Both the position numbers and the translations under genes were made by a program. The notes beneath the pieces were generated by a model that saw only the letters and a program-made list of their open reading frames with translations, was not told where the DNA came from and made no database searches. DNA of 64,000 nt from Lacimicrobium alkaliphilum (GTDB taxonomy: Bacteria; Pseudomonadota; Gammaproteobacteria; Enterobacterales; Alteromonadaceae), in contig NZ_CP013650.1 of the NCBI RefSeq assembly GCF_001466725.1, positions 1,922,001 to 1,986,000 on the forward strand, read 5' to 3'. Shown one piece after another: positions 55,315 through 64,000 of the stretch (positions within the stretch are counted from its first letter, which is position 1; each line of letters begins with the position of its first letter).

Positions 55315-55932
55315 ATGCCCGGTAAATTTATTGTAATTGAAGGTCTCGAAGGGGCCGGTAAAAGCTCTGCAGTAGCACTGGTAAAATCCTGCATCGAAGC
55401 TGCCGGACATCAACTGGTATGTACCCGTGAACCCGGCGGTACGCCCATGGCGGAAGCCATCCGCGACTGCGTGAAACAACAGTGGCAGGAAACCGTCACC
55501 ATCGAGGCCGAATTGTTACTGATGTATGCGGCCAGAGTGCAATTGCTGGAAAATGTGATCCGCCCGGCACTAAGCCAGAACAAATGGGTGCTCGGCGATC
55601 GCCATGATCTCTCCTCCCGCGCTTATCAGGGCGGTGGCAGGCAGATTGATGACAGCCTGATTGAAAACCTGCGCGCCATCAGTTTAAAAGGTTTCACCCC
55701 GGATCTGACCCTGTATCTGGATGTGGATCCGGCCATTGGCCTTGAGCGGGCACGGGGGCGCGGCGAGCTGGACCGTATCGAACAGTCGGGCCTGGCCTTT
55801 TTTCAGCGTACCCGCGACAAATACCTGCAACTGGCCGCTGCGGATACCAGCATTAAGGTGATCGACGCCATGCAGCCGATGGAACAGGTTCATCAGCAGA
55901 TCAAACAAACCCTGGATGCCTTTTTGTCATGA
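55315..55932 (+). CDS. tmk: Thymidylate kinase
   Basis: A 205-residue dTMP kinase. P-loop [10 protein letters not shown] (res 8-17), the [15 protein letters not shown] motif and the LID region [12 protein letters not shown] are present. GK-SS and the arginines in the LID match the E. coli-type enzyme. It precedes holB with an overlap of 4 bp (ATGA). No ribosome site is obvious after the upstream repeat. Confidence 0.95.
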   Translation: MPGKFIVIEGLEGAGKSSAVALVKSCIEAAGHQLVCTREPGGTPMAEAIRDCVKQQWQETVTIEAELLLMYAARVQLLENVIRPALSQNKWVLGDRHDLSSRAYQGGGRQIDDSLIENLRAISLKGFTPDLTLYLDVDPAIGLERARGRGELDRIEQSGLAFFQRTRDKYLQLAAADTSIKVIDAMQPMEQVHQQIKQTLDAFLS

Positions 55933-56814
55933 TTTACCCCTGGTTTGAATCCCTGTTTCAACAGCTTGGCGAACGCATCCGCGCCGGGCAGCTACATCAT
56001 GGCTTGCTATTGCTGGGCCCACAGGGGTTAGGTAAGCAAGAGCTGGCGCAGGAACTGGCCGGGTATCTGTTATGCCAGCAGGCACAGGCACAGCGCTGTG
56101 GTCAGTGCCAGTCCTGTAAGCTTTTTAACGCTGCTTCCCACCCGGATTTTTATCAGATTCAGAGTGATAAACAGATTGGCGTGGATGACATTCGCCAGGC
56201 CGGTACCAAACTCAGCGGCATGGCGCAGCTCTCCGGGGCCAAGGTACTGATTATTCACCAGGCCCACACCATGACTGAGTCTGCTTCTAATGCCTTATTA
56301 AAAACCCTGGAAGAGCCGGGGCAGGGCACTTATTTACTGCTTACCAGCAACAAACCTGAGCGTTTGCTGGCAACCATACTCAGCCGCTGTGAAAAAAATC
56401 CGCCTGCCAAAACCGGATAGTGCCCAAACACAGAGTTGGTTGCAGGCACAGCAACTTACAGCCGAGCCGGAGTTACTGGCCATGTATGGCAGTTCACCGT
56501 TGCAGCTTAAAGCCCTGTTAGAAGACAGTGACGGGCCGGATTATGCCGGTTTTAAACAACAACTGGCTGAGGTAATTGAAGGGAAAAAAGATGCGCTGGA
56601 GCTGGCCAACGCCTGGCAGGAGCAGGCCGACAGATTATTAGGCTGGCTACAGTTTGACCTGCTGCAACGGTTAAAACAACAGCCCCGGGATGATAGACTC
56701 TGGCACCTTTGTACACAGTGCACCAAAGCCAAAACCCAGGTCAGCAATCCGGGCCTGAATAAGGCGCTGTTGCTGAATACTGTATTGCAATCCTTAACCC
56801 AATTGAGGAACTGA
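55929..56814 (+). pseudogene. holB: DNA polymerase III delta' subunit, interrupted by a single-base frame break
   Basis: The 5' part (55929-56420) encodes 163 residues of delta': LLLGPQGLGKQELAQEL, zinc module CGQCQSCKLFNAASHPDF and SNALLKTLEEPGQGTYLLLT. The natural continuation (EKIRLPKPDSAQTQSWLQAQ and onward, to 56814) is in another frame. The break falls in a run of seven A (56392-56398); six A would join ILSRCEKIRLPKP in one frame of about 294 residues, the normal length. holB is essential, so a sequencing error, recoding by slippage on the A-run, or a true mutation must be separated. The first half stops soon after with NPPAKTG. Confidence 0.85.
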
Positions 56815-56818
56815 AGTC

Positions 56819-57595
56819 GTGTTTGTAGATTCTCATTGCCATCTTGATCGCCTGGAACAAACCCCTGAACAACTGGCCCAGACCCTGGAGCAGGCCAGAG
56901 CCGCCGGTGTTGAGCATTTTCTGTGTGTCAGCGTATCGGTCAAAGACTATGACAGCATGCAAGAGGCGGTAAAAGACTTTAAGGATGTATCAGTGTCCTG
57001 CGGGGTACATCCGCTACACCAGGAAGATGCCTGCAGTTATGAAGAATTGCTGCAAAAAGCCAGTCGCCCTGAAGTGGTGGCCATAGGTGAAACAGGGCTG
57101 GATTACTACTACAGCGCAGAGACGCGCGATGTACAAAAACAGTCTTTTATCGACCATATCAAAGTGGCCAATGAGTTACACAAGCCGCTGATTATTCATA
57201 CCCGCGACGCCCGCGAAGACACTATTGAGTTGTTAAAAGAGCACAAGGCGCCCCATACCAAAGGCGTGCTGCACTGCTTTACCGAAAGCCTGGAGATGGC
57301 AGAACAGGCCATGGTCATGGACTTTTATATCTCCATCTCCGGCATTGTCACTTTTAGAGCCGCCGAAGAGCTTAAAGAAGTGGTCAGACAGCTGCCACTG
57401 GAGCGCCTGTTGATTGAAACCGATTCCCCCTGGCTGGCACCGGTGCCGCACCGTGGCAAACAAAATCAACCGGCTTATGTCAAAGATGTGGCCCGGTATA
57501 TTGCCGATCTGAAGCAGATGCCGCTGGCAGAATTGGCAAAAATCACCACAGACAATTTCTACCGGCTTTTTGATCGTATCCCTGTAAATCACTGA
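56819..57595 (+). CDS. tatD: TatD-family metal-dependent hydrolase
   Basis: A 258-residue YcfH/TatD-type DNase. Metal ligands are seen in FVDSHCHLD (His6 and His8), GETGLDYYY (Glu), IHTRDARED (His), LHCFTES (His) and IETDSPWLAP (Asp). The start is GTG 56819, which begins with MFVDSHCHLD as usual; GAGG in the end of holB is the ribosome site. It follows holB after 4 bp. In related genomes a pilZ gene often lies between holB and this gene; it is absent here. Confidence 0.93.
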   Translation: MFVDSHCHLDRLEQTPEQLAQTLEQARAAGVEHFLCVSVSVKDYDSMQEAVKDFKDVSVSCGVHPLHQEDACSYEELLQKASRPEVVAIGETGLDYYYSAETRDVQKQSFIDHIKVANELHKPLIIHTRDAREDTIELLKEHKAPHTKGVLHCFTESLEMAEQAMVMDFYISISGIVTFRAAEELKEVVRQLPLERLLIETDSPWLAPVPHRGKQNQPAYVKDVARYIADLKQMPLAELAKITTDNFYRLFDRIPVNH

Positions 57596-57618
57596 TAAGG
57601 CCAGAGCAGGAACACAAC

Positions 57619-58539
57619 ATGAGCCAATGTACCTCTGCACTGGTGATGGTGCCGCCTAAGGATTTTAGCTTTAATAGCGAGACCGGCGCAGATAATGGTT
57701 TTCAGCAACGTCTTGCGCTCTCATCTGAGCAAATACGCCAGCAGGCCATGGTAGAGTTTAAGCAGATGGTGGCAAAACTCAGTCAAGCCGGTGTACAGGT
57801 GCTGGTTTTTGAGCCAGAGCAGAACGGGGCAAAAACCATGCCTGATGCGGTGTTCCCTAATAACTGGTTTACCACCGCTGCCGATGGCACGCTCGCGGTG
57901 TACCCCATGGCCACAGAAAATCGCAGACGGGAAGTGCAGCCGCAACAATTACGCGCTTTTTTGCAGCGGCAGGGCTTCACGGTAAATCATCTTCAAGACT
58001 GGCGCGCACAGGCTCAAAGCGGCGAGTACCTTGAAGGTACCGGTGTGATGGTATTTGACCATCAACACAAGCGCCTTTACGCGGCCCGTTCACTGCGCTG
58101 CCATACCCGGTTACTCGAAGCCTGTGCAAGCGCCCGTGAGTATCAGCTTCAGGCGTTTGATACCAGGCTTTCTACCGGTGAGCCGGTGTACCATACCAAT
58201 GTGATGATGTCGGTCGGTGAGGGCTTTGCGGTCATTTGCGATGAGGTGATTGTAAAGTCCCAGCGTGAAAAGGTGATCAGCGCCTTAAAGCAGCATCATG
58301 AGGTTATCAGCATCAGCGAAACCCAGTTAGGCCAGTTCTGCGGCAATATTCTGCAGATGAAAACCACCCGCGGCGAGCCATTGATCCTGATGTCACAATC
58401 TGCCTTTGACGGTTTTACCCGACAGCAAAAAGATCAGCTAAGCCGCCACGGTAAACTGTTACCCTTTGCCATTCCCACCATAGAACAAATCGGCGGCGGC
58501 AGCGTGCGCTGTATGCTGGCAGAGATTTTTTTGCCATAG
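57619..58539 (+). CDS. ctlX: Citrulline utilisation hydrolase (CtlX type), amidinotransferase superfamily
   Basis: A 306-residue member of the guanidine-modifying (arginine deiminase/amidinotransferase) superfamily. Conserved blocks are DAVFPNNWFTTAADGTLAVY (res 76-95), YLEGTGVMVFD, PVYHTNVMMSVGEGFAVIC and the C-terminal GGGSVRCMLAEIFLP with the predicted catalytic Cys. Asp, Glu, His and Cys of the superfamily are all present. The name follows family annotation; the exact substrate (citrulline or arginine) is not proven. Monocistronic, 23 bp after tatD. Confidence 0.88.
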   Translation: MSQCTSALVMVPPKDFSFNSETGADNGFQQRLALSSEQIRQQAMVEFKQMVAKLSQAGVQVLVFEPEQNGAKTMPDAVFPNNWFTTAADGTLAVYPMATENRRREVQPQQLRAFLQRQGFTVNHLQDWRAQAQSGEYLEGTGVMVFDHQHKRLYAARSLRCHTRLLEACASAREYQLQAFDTRLSTGEPVYHTNVMMSVGEGFAVICDEVIVKSQREKVISALKQHHEVISISETQLGQFCGNILQMKTTRGEPLILMSQSAFDGFTRQQKDQLSRHGKLLPFAIPTIEQIGGGSVRCMLAEIFLP

Positions 58540-58755
58540 CACAGATACCAGTTTTAGCCTAAGTACATTGAAAAGCTGAACATTTTCAGCAACAGAGAAT
58601 TGCACTGCTCCCGGCGCTGGGGCATAGTTACGTAGAGAATGAGTTCGGTTCTCCTATGCCGGCAATCTTCAAAATAGTTCATTTAGTCAGGCTATCTCTG
58701 CTCTCTGAATTGCAAGTATGTTGGAAGGCCGGGTAACTTATAAAGGAAATGGATT

Positions 58756-60099
58756 ATGGATAGTAAGCTTCGGATATTTGGGATAGGGAGTCTGCTTTTT
58801 TTGAGCGCCTGTGGTGGCGGAAGTGGTGATACCAAATCAAATAGCCCCCCGGCAGATGGTGGCAATACGCCGCCTGCAGCTCAGGGAATGTTTAGCCTGG
58901 ATACAGTCAAATCAAACTATTGTGATATCGAAAGTCCTTATCCGGGCGTTGACGTATTAGTGCACGATGAGGAAGGAGAAATAATCGCTTCCCTTGCAAC
59001 GGATTCACAAGGCAAACTCGAAGCCGAATGGCCTGCGGGTGCTGCTCACGTAACTGTTATTGGAGAAGCAAACGGAAGTGGTAAGCCGGTTACAGAGATC
59101 ACTTCAAAATTAGATACCGGGCCAATTGATCTCGGCGTATTCAGTTTTACAGATTCTCAGAATAAAGTTGGCTGTAACTGCCGTGATATCAGACTAGAGT
59201 TGGGCGAGTTAGATGCCAGTTATCCTGATTATCAGTTCTACTCCAGCTTCCAATCCAGTTTCCTATCTCCTTCTGCCGAGATGATGGTTCAGGTGTGTGA
59301 TAATGATGACACCATAGATGTGATGCTGAAATCAGACGCTGCGGCGCATGCCATTGCCGGTCAACTGACAATAGGTGGGGAGTCGCGCTTTGTGCTCAAA
59401 CCGGAAGATTTTACCGCAGAAGGAGTGCCGGTTGAGGTTAACTTAGCCGTGCCGGATGCTACTGAATTCGCTGGAAATTGGTACAGCGTTTCATGGGATA
59501 AGAGAAAAGGGCAGTGGTACCATACTACCCAGAATCTCGCCAATCCCGACAACCTTTTTATTTTCCCGGCATTGTCGGAGTTTAATGTTGTCAGATATCT
59601 TGCGGTGGAATCAGGAGTTGTAGATGGCCTTGATTTCAGTATGGCAACATTCAGTTACCGTACGGTTCCGGATAACGGAGAGGCTGAGGCTTATACCCCA
59701 ATGTTTCCTGATCAGGGGCTGGCTGAGAGTTTTAGCTCCTTTAGTGATGCTGTTGCTGGTCAGGGCGATACAATGTTTGATTTCACTGTATTTAATGAAA
59801 AAGTTAATACATTCAGACTTGATATTGGAGTGGTGGATTCTAACAACGGTAGACTGAGTTGGTTAATTGTAGCCCCTCCAAAAGGAAAAATACCTGATCT
59901 GGATCTACCTCAAGTTTATAAGTCACGAATTGAGTCAGGTGAGATAAATTCTATTCAATTCTTACTGTCTGCCTATGGTTCATCTTCTTATGACGATTAC
60001 TTAAGAGAATATACCGAGGCTTCCAGATCCGAGAACTGGTATCAATCAGAATTATATGATGACTATGACTACCTAAGCTTCCTGGTCTACCTTCGATAA
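58756..60099 (+). CDS. Predicted outer-membrane lipoprotein of unknown function
   Basis: A 447-residue protein with a lipoprotein signal (IFGIGSLLFLSACGGGSG, lipobox LSAC, acylated Cys19). A Gly/Ser/Pro/Asn linker (GGGSGDTKSNSPPADGGNTP) follows. Next is a carboxypeptidase-regulatory-like beta domain (about res 55-120, PGVDVLVHDEEGEIIASLAT), then a cysteine-containing GCNCRDIRLEL and a long beta-rich region of no known family. AAAGGAAA is a clear ribosome site. The last third is AT-rich. No partner genes are evident. Confidence 0.75.
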   Translation: MDSKLRIFGIGSLLFLSACGGGSGDTKSNSPPADGGNTPPAAQGMFSLDTVKSNYCDIESPYPGVDVLVHDEEGEIIASLATDSQGKLEAEWPAGAAHVTVIGEANGSGKPVTEITSKLDTGPIDLGVFSFTDSQNKVGCNCRDIRLELGELDASYPDYQFYSSFQSSFLSPSAEMMVQVCDNDDTIDVMLKSDAAAHAIAGQLTIGGESRFVLKPEDFTAEGVPVEVNLAVPDATEFAGNWYSVSWDKRKGQWYHTTQNLANPDNLFIFPALSEFNVVRYLAVESGVVDGLDFSMATFSYRTVPDNGEAEAYTPMFPDQGLAESFSSFSDAVAGQGDTMFDFTVFNEKVNTFRLDIGVVDSNNGRLSWLIVAPPKGKIPDLDLPQVYKSRIESGEINSIQFLLSAYGSSSYDDYLREYTEASRSENWYQSELYDDYDYLSFLVYLR

Positions 60100-60248
60100 G
60101 AGATAGGATTTCGCATTATCGGGGGAGAATTTCCCCCAAAATAATCTACGTCAAACACAATAGGGGTGACATTTTACAGCAGCGTCATAATACTGTGGGT
60201 TTTTGTGCGGCTGGTAGCGGGGCTCCAGGTTTTTAAGGGATTAAAATC

Positions 60249-60779
60249 ATGAGGAAGAAAAAGGTTTTCTGGTCAATATGGAGTATTTTTACCGTCTCTG
60301 TAATTTTGTTTTTCTATGCTTTGGGTGAACTGGAGCAAATGGATTTTGGTAAGTCAGTTATTCTTACGGCCATCCCACTGGTAGCTGCAATCCCCTCTAT
60401 CGCTGGGTTAAAGGCAGCGATGATAGATAGGCTAAAGGTATTCTCAAATAAATTTCAGTGGTTAAAGCCCTTAGCTTTAATCATTGGCGGGATCTCACTG
60501 GCGGTGTTTTTGTATGGTTTTCTCTGCAAAAGCTGTTTCTGGGCGATGGACCAGTATTTGATCCCCGCTGGCATTTCTCTGCTGTGGTCAGGGGCGCTGT
60601 ATTGGTTTCTTGTTGCCTTTCCTGATGTCCCTGACAAACCTTCCCCGGATGAAAGATTTTTCAGCAAGCTTTCAGTCAGATTTAAAAGGTTCGTCTATTT
60701 ACTCTTTGCCCTTACAGGCCTGGTTTTAACCATGGCCATTGTGGTTTTTACTGTCAGAGGCTTAAGGATTTGGCTGTAA
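60249..60779 (+). CDS. Inner-membrane protein of unknown function
   Basis: A 176-residue protein with about five hydrophobic helices (res 8-27, 35-52, 72-92, 102-122, 147-170) and a CKSCFW motif between helices. Not recognised. AAGGGA precedes the ATG. A GGGGGAGAATTTCCCCC hairpin (60121-60137) without a T-run lies in the 149-bp gap before it. Confidence 0.7.
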   Translation: MRKKKVFWSIWSIFTVSVILFFYALGELEQMDFGKSVILTAIPLVAAIPSIAGLKAAMIDRLKVFSNKFQWLKPLALIIGGISLAVFLYGFLCKSCFWAMDQYLIPAGISLLWSGALYWFLVAFPDVPDKPSPDERFFSKLSVRFKRFVYLLFALTGLVLTMAIVVFTVRGLRIWL

Positions 60780-60805
60780 AGCTAAAGCCAGAGCAAATTT
60801 GATGC

Positions 60806-61858
60806 TTAACCTCGCATATAAAACCGGAAACTGACTTCGGTTTCGGCTTCTACCGGTTTACCGTTTTCAAATTTGGGCGCATAGCGCCACTTTTTCAGGG
60901 CGTCTTTAATGGCCTGTACAAAAGAAGACGGCCCTACCTGTGCCGTTACTTCGGGGTCTCTTACAAAGCCTTCCTTATCCACTTTGATGTTCAGCACCAC
61001 CGTGCCGGTTTTACCCGTAGCAGCGGCGTTATAAGGGTAATCAGGCATCAGGCGAAACAGCGGAACCTGCTCCTGAGTATCTTCCCAGGGTTGCATGGCA
61101 CCAATTTGTTGGCAATGTTCTGTGGCCTGTTCACTTTGCCCCAGACTTTCATAAGCGTGAATCAGAAAACTGCGGGTCAGAATCTCATAAGGGTGAGTCT
61201 TTTCCAGTCCGGAAAAGGCAGCCATATTCTGATTTAACAGGGTTACTGCATCCTTATAGTCTTTTCTGGCGATGTGATACTTTGCCAGATAAACCTTACT
61301 TTCTATCAATAAGGTATCATCAGGCTCCAGCGCTTCGCTGAGTACCTGATGCGCCTCTTCAAGTAATGAGGCATGCCGTGATTGCTGTTCCAGATACTCC
61401 TGGCCGACAATCAGTTTAATTTGTCCGGCTTGCGCAGCGGGTTTGTCATCAGCCAGGTTCGCGGCCCGACGGAGTATCGCCAATGCGCCTTTTCTGTTGC
61501 TTTGCAGGCGGCTGATCTCAATCAGTGGATCTAACAGCTCAACGGCTTTCACACCATAATGCTGCTCGTAAATCTCAATTGCCATTTCAAACAGCTTAAC
61601 GGCCGAAAAGGCGTCAGTTTCTCGCAGTGCCAGCCCATAATTGTGCGCCAAAGCCGCAGTATTAGTATGCTTTGCACCGTACAGTTCACCGCCCAACGCA
61701 AAGGCCTGGTTGGCAGCACTGATGATGTCATCCCGTGAACCATTTTGCAGTGATTGCTGATAGGCCTGAAATGCCTGTGCAAAATCCTGGCTCAGATCGG
61801 CATTGGCATGGAAGGATAAGATTGCTGCAAGGATTGCGGCACGCAGAGGAAATTTCAT
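60806..61858 (-). CDS. TPR protein with C-terminal TonB domain
   Basis: A 350-residue protein: signal peptide (LRAAILAAILSFHANA), TPR-like helices over about res 25-255 (NYGLALRETDAFSAVKLFEM, IARKDYKDAVTLLNQN), and a TonB_C domain (about 265-350) with LMPDYPYNAAATGKTGTVVL, VRDPEVTAQVG and ALKKWRYAPKFENGKPV. There is no Pro-rich linker or membrane anchor as in true TonB, so it is probably a periplasmic protein that borrows the fold. Role unknown. It converges with the 60249 gene. Confidence 0.85.
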   Translation of the reverse strand: MKFPLRAAILAAILSFHANADLSQDFAQAFQAYQQSLQNGSRDDIISAANQAFALGGELYGAKHTNTAALAHNYGLALRETDAFSAVKLFEMAIEIYEQHYGVKAVELLDPLIEISRLQSNRKGALAILRRAANLADDKPAAQAGQIKLIVGQEYLEQQSRHASLLEEAHQVLSEALEPDDTLLIESKVYLAKYHIARKDYKDAVTLLNQNMAAFSGLEKTHPYEILTRSFLIHAYESLGQSEQATEHCQQIGAMQPWEDTQEQVPLFRLMPDYPYNAAATGKTGTVVLNIKVDKEGFVRDPEVTAQVGPSSFVQAIKDALKKWRYAPKFENGKPVEAETEVSFRFYMRG

Positions 61859-62043
61859 AATGAAGTCCTTTTCAGTGTTGTTCGCTGCTTGTTTTATATT
61901 TATTGAGTTACCGTAAAGGAAGTTGTCTTTAATGGCAAATTTGCCAGGGGAATTCGAAAATTATTCGTTGTTGTTATAGAATGCGCGCCGGTTTGGCAGT
62001 CTGCTGATTACGCACTGCCTGTTGGTCTCAAGCTCCGGTAAAA

Positions 62044-62305
62044 TACCCAAATGACCTCAATTTGTCGATTTCAGCGGGAGGTAAAAGCGTTTTAGGCAAG
62101 GCAGGTGTTGACAGGTTTAGTGGGCCTAAATCAACAACATCTAACGCAGCATAAAACGCTTTTAGCCCCGCCCTCCGGGAGCCACTGGGCACTTCCACTG
62201 CTGTGTTACACTGGTTCGAAAGGTAGACGACATTCCTTCTCCAGTGTGCCTTGCATTGAAAGCGCCCAGTGGCTCTGAAACTGACAAATTGAGGTCACTT
62301 GGGTA
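62044..62305. mobile_element. 262-bp cloverleaf element with 31-bp terminal inverted repeats (MITE-like or structured RNA)
   Basis: Ends TACCCAAATGACCTCAATTT (62044-62063, running to 62074) and, on the right, AAATTGAGGTCACTTGGGTA (62286-62305, from 62275) are inverted with 28 of 31 matches. Inside are two further hairpins: TAAAAGCGTTTTA (62082-62094) with TAAAACGCTTTTA (62152-62164), and GAGCCACTGGGC (62179-62190) with GCCCAGTGGCTC (62264-62275), which continues with ACACTGG (62208-62214) and CCAGTGT (62241-62247). No open frame is present. It fills most of the 475-bp gap 61859-62333, 28 bp before trhO. A mobile miniature element is one reading, a structured leader RNA another. Confidence 0.7.
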
Positions 62306-62333
62306 TCTGTTCCGGTTCGCTTAAGGAAAAAAG

Positions 62334-63344
62334 ATGTCTGAAGTTATTGTTTGCGCGCTGTATAAGTTCGCTACCCTGGATAATTATCAATCCATTCGCC
62401 AGCCCCTGCATCAGTTAATGGAAGAGCAGGGCATTAAAGGTACGCTGTTACTGGCCCATGAAGGCATAAACGGTACCGTTTCCGGCAGCCGTGAAGCCAT
62501 TGATACTCTGTTGGCCTGGCTGAATCAGGATCCGCGCCTGAACCCAATCAGTTACAAAGAATCAGTCGATGCCGAACAGCCTTTTCACCGTACTAAGGTT
62601 AAGCTGAAAAAAGAGATCGTAACCATGGGCGTTGAGGGCATCGATCCGCGCCAGACCGTGGGTACCTATGTTCAGCCCCGCGAGTGGAATGATTTAATCA
62701 GCGATCCTGAAGTATTGTTAATCGATACCCGCAATGACTATGAGATTGAAATCGGCACCTTTAAAAATGCGGTCAATCCGAAAACCGATTCTTTCCGTGA
62801 GTTTCCTCAGTATGTGAAAGAACAGCTGGACCCGGCCAGACACAAGAAAGTGGCCATGTTCTGCACCGGCGGTATTCGCTGTGAAAAATCCACCGCCTAC
62901 TTAAAAGAGCAGGGCTTTGATGAGGTTTACCACTTAGAAGGCGGTATTCTTAAATATCTTGAAGAGATGCCAAAAGAAAACAGTTTATGGGAAGGGGACT
63001 GTTTTGTATTTGATAATCGCGTGGCGGTGAATCACGATTTGGAGCGCAGCGGTTATGATCAGTGCTATGCCTGTCGATTGCCGATCACAGAAGAAGATAA
63101 ACACAGTGAGCAGTATGAGCGCGGTGTTAGCTGCCCCCGTTGTTATGGCACCCACAGTGAAGAACAGATTGCCCGCTTCCGTGAGCGTGAAAAGCAGGTA
63201 ACCCTGGCCCGCCAGCGCAATGAAGAGCATGTAGGCTCCGAAGCCAGAGAGGCCATGGAAAAACGCCGTCGACAGAAGGCTGAAGAAAAACGCGCCCGCG
63301 CACTGGCGGCGAAAGCCGCAAAAAAGTCGAAGTTAAAAAATTAG
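62334..63344 (+). CDS. trhO: tRNA uridine(34) hydroxylase TrhO (YceA), rhodanese domain
   Basis: A 336-residue enzyme that hydroxylates U34 of tRNA with molecular oxygen. The N-terminal acylphosphatase-like part ([32 protein letters not shown]) precedes a rhodanese domain with the active Cys in [16 protein letters not shown] and [13 protein letters not shown] zinc-like CYACRLP and CPRCYGTH follow, then a Lys/Arg-rich tail ([20 protein letters not shown]). AAGGAAAAAAG is the ribosome site. Confidence 0.94.
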   Translation: MSEVIVCALYKFATLDNYQSIRQPLHQLMEEQGIKGTLLLAHEGINGTVSGSREAIDTLLAWLNQDPRLNPISYKESVDAEQPFHRTKVKLKKEIVTMGVEGIDPRQTVGTYVQPREWNDLISDPEVLLIDTRNDYEIEIGTFKNAVNPKTDSFREFPQYVKEQLDPARHKKVAMFCTGGIRCEKSTAYLKEQGFDEVYHLEGGILKYLEEMPKENSLWEGDCFVFDNRVAVNHDLERSGYDQCYACRLPITEEDKHSEQYERGVSCPRCYGTHSEEQIARFREREKQVTLARQRNEEHVGSEAREAMEKRRRQKAEEKRARALAAKAAKKSKLKN

Positions 63345-63439
63345 CAAACCCTTGTTGAGGTCAGTCAAAATCCAGTAAACTGGCCTCATTACACCATCCA
63401 ATATTCTGTGTTGAAGTACCAACACACAGGGAGAGAAAA

Positions 63440-63685
63440 ATGTCAGACAAGGCATTAACAGACAGTCAGGTTGCAGAAGTCCGCAAGGAGTTTGATTTTT
63501 TTGACAGCGATAACAACGGCATGATCGATCTCGGTGAGTTTATCGAGCTGTTAACCGTATTGTCACCTAAAACCAAGGTTAAAGCGGTGCAGGAAGCCTT
63601 TGATCTGATTGATGAAAACGCAGACGGTCATATCGACTTCAATGAATTTCTGACCTGGTGGCAGCAAGGCTGGTGGGAATACTAA
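63440..63685 (+). CDS. Small two-EF-hand calcium-binding protein
   Basis: An 81-residue protein with two canonical EF-hand loops: D22-S-D24-N-N26-G-M-I-D30-L-G-E33 and D58-E-N60-A-D62-G-H-I-D66-F-N-E69. All calcium ligands are in place, so binding is very likely. There is no signal peptide, so it should be cytoplasmic, a calmodulin-like arrangement. AGGGAGAG is the ribosome site. Function and partner are unknown; a terminator follows. Confidence 0.88.
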   Translation: MSDKALTDSQVAEVRKEFDFFDSDNNGMIDLGEFIELLTVLSPKTKVKAVQEAFDLIDENADGHIDFNEFLTWWQQGWWEY

Positions 63686-63729
63686 GGTCGTTATACGTTT
63701 TTTCAGCCAGATGATCCCTTGAATTAAGC

Positions 63730-63756
63730 AAAGCGTCTACGGAGTAGGCGCTTTTT
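63730..63756 (+). terminator. Intrinsic terminator after the EF-hand gene
   Basis: AAGCGTCTAC-GGA-GTAGGCGCTT with one G-U pair, followed by TTTATTTTTT. Confidence 0.8.
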
Positions 63757-63865
63757 ATTTTTTGCATTCTGGTTTATGTACTGAGCAGTCACATTTTCTC
63801 TCTTCTTTTAGTGATATGCTCAGTTTCATGGATAGCAGCGCGCTACAGAAAGAGTACACATCTTG

Positions 63866-63888
63866 AAGGCCCAGTCGGGCCCTTTTTT
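63866..63888 (+). terminator. Second terminator-like hairpin, no gene upstream
   Basis: GGCCC-AGTC-GGGCC followed by CTTTTTT. It lies about 110 bp after the EF-hand terminator with no reading frame between, so it may end a small RNA starting near 63790-63830. No clear promoter was found. The rest of the window to 64000 shows nothing recognisable. Confidence 0.6.
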
Positions 63889-64000
63889 GTTTTATACAAA
63901 TCGTCTAGCCAGTCTCTCTTTTAGCAGTTAATAGTCTAATGAGGTGTAGGGCGCATACTATAGTTGATGCTCCACTCAACCTGTTTAAGAAAAAAATGAA

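Noticed and set aside
60121..60137. GGGGGAGAATTTCCCCC as a terminator
   Set aside because: The hairpin is not followed by a T-run on either strand, so it is noted only as a small palindrome.

Overview
The window reads as chromosomal DNA of a marine-type gammaproteobacterium of the order Alteromonadales, near Alteromonas, Aestuariibacter, Lacimicrobium or Shewanella. This rests on gene content and order: a LiuR-controlled leucine degradation operon, yceD-rpmF-plsX-fabHDG-acpP-fabF-pabC-mltG-tmk-holB-tatD synteny, rne divergent from rluC, a Shewanella-type pepsin homologue and a SonM-like methyltransferase. GC looks close to 50% with local AT-rich patches. No tRNA, rRNA, CRISPR array, prophage or intact insertion sequence was seen.

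Layout. 1-3.7 kb: liuR-ivd-mccB (minus strand, mccB cut by the window edge) divergent from an acetyl-CoA acetyltransferase. 4.1-5.4 kb: MATE efflux pump. 6.0-20.6 kb: a complete assimilatory nitrate locus, nasT-nasS, then narK with a PP2C phosphatase/Ser-Thr kinase fusion gene, then nirB-nirD-nasA-cobA, then a porin. Each of the three nas units has a sigma-54-type promoter with an NtrC-like box about 120 bp upstream of the predicted start. The narK and nirB units also have leaders with two ANTAR hairpins overlapping an intrinsic terminator. The model is that NtrC/sigma-54 gives nitrogen control and NasS/NasT gives nitrate-dependent antitermination. 20.9-29.3 kb: a propeller-amidohydrolase, a periplasmic solute-binding-like protein, sppA and fadH. 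29.5-39.2 kb: an accessory stretch of small secreted proteins, an XRE/DUF2975 pair, a TPR-GGDEF protein behind a small acidic peptide, a GNAT enzyme, a SonM-like (borosin-type) methyltransferase downstream of a pepsin-like protease, and unknown membrane genes. 39.3-57.6 kb: housekeeping genes (rne, rluC, yceF, fatty-acid synthesis, mltG, tmk, holB, tatD). 57.6-64 kb: ctlX, an unknown lipoprotein, a membrane protein, a TPR-TonB_C protein, trhO and an EF-hand protein.

Intergenic space is unusually full of short dispersed repeats: CACAGAG/CACGAAG inverted arms, TGTAGGTCGG palindromes, GCGAAGCGG elements and CATTCCC/GGGAAT elements. They are often nested or in tandem, and two of them supply the stop codon of the preceding gene. 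A separate 262-bp element at 62.0-62.3 kb folds on paper into a three-arm cloverleaf.

The most interesting items are the SonM-like methyltransferase plus pepsin pair, the doubly controlled nas leaders with an embedded phosphatase-kinase, the cloverleaf element, and a single-base frame break in the essential gene holB at a run of seven A.
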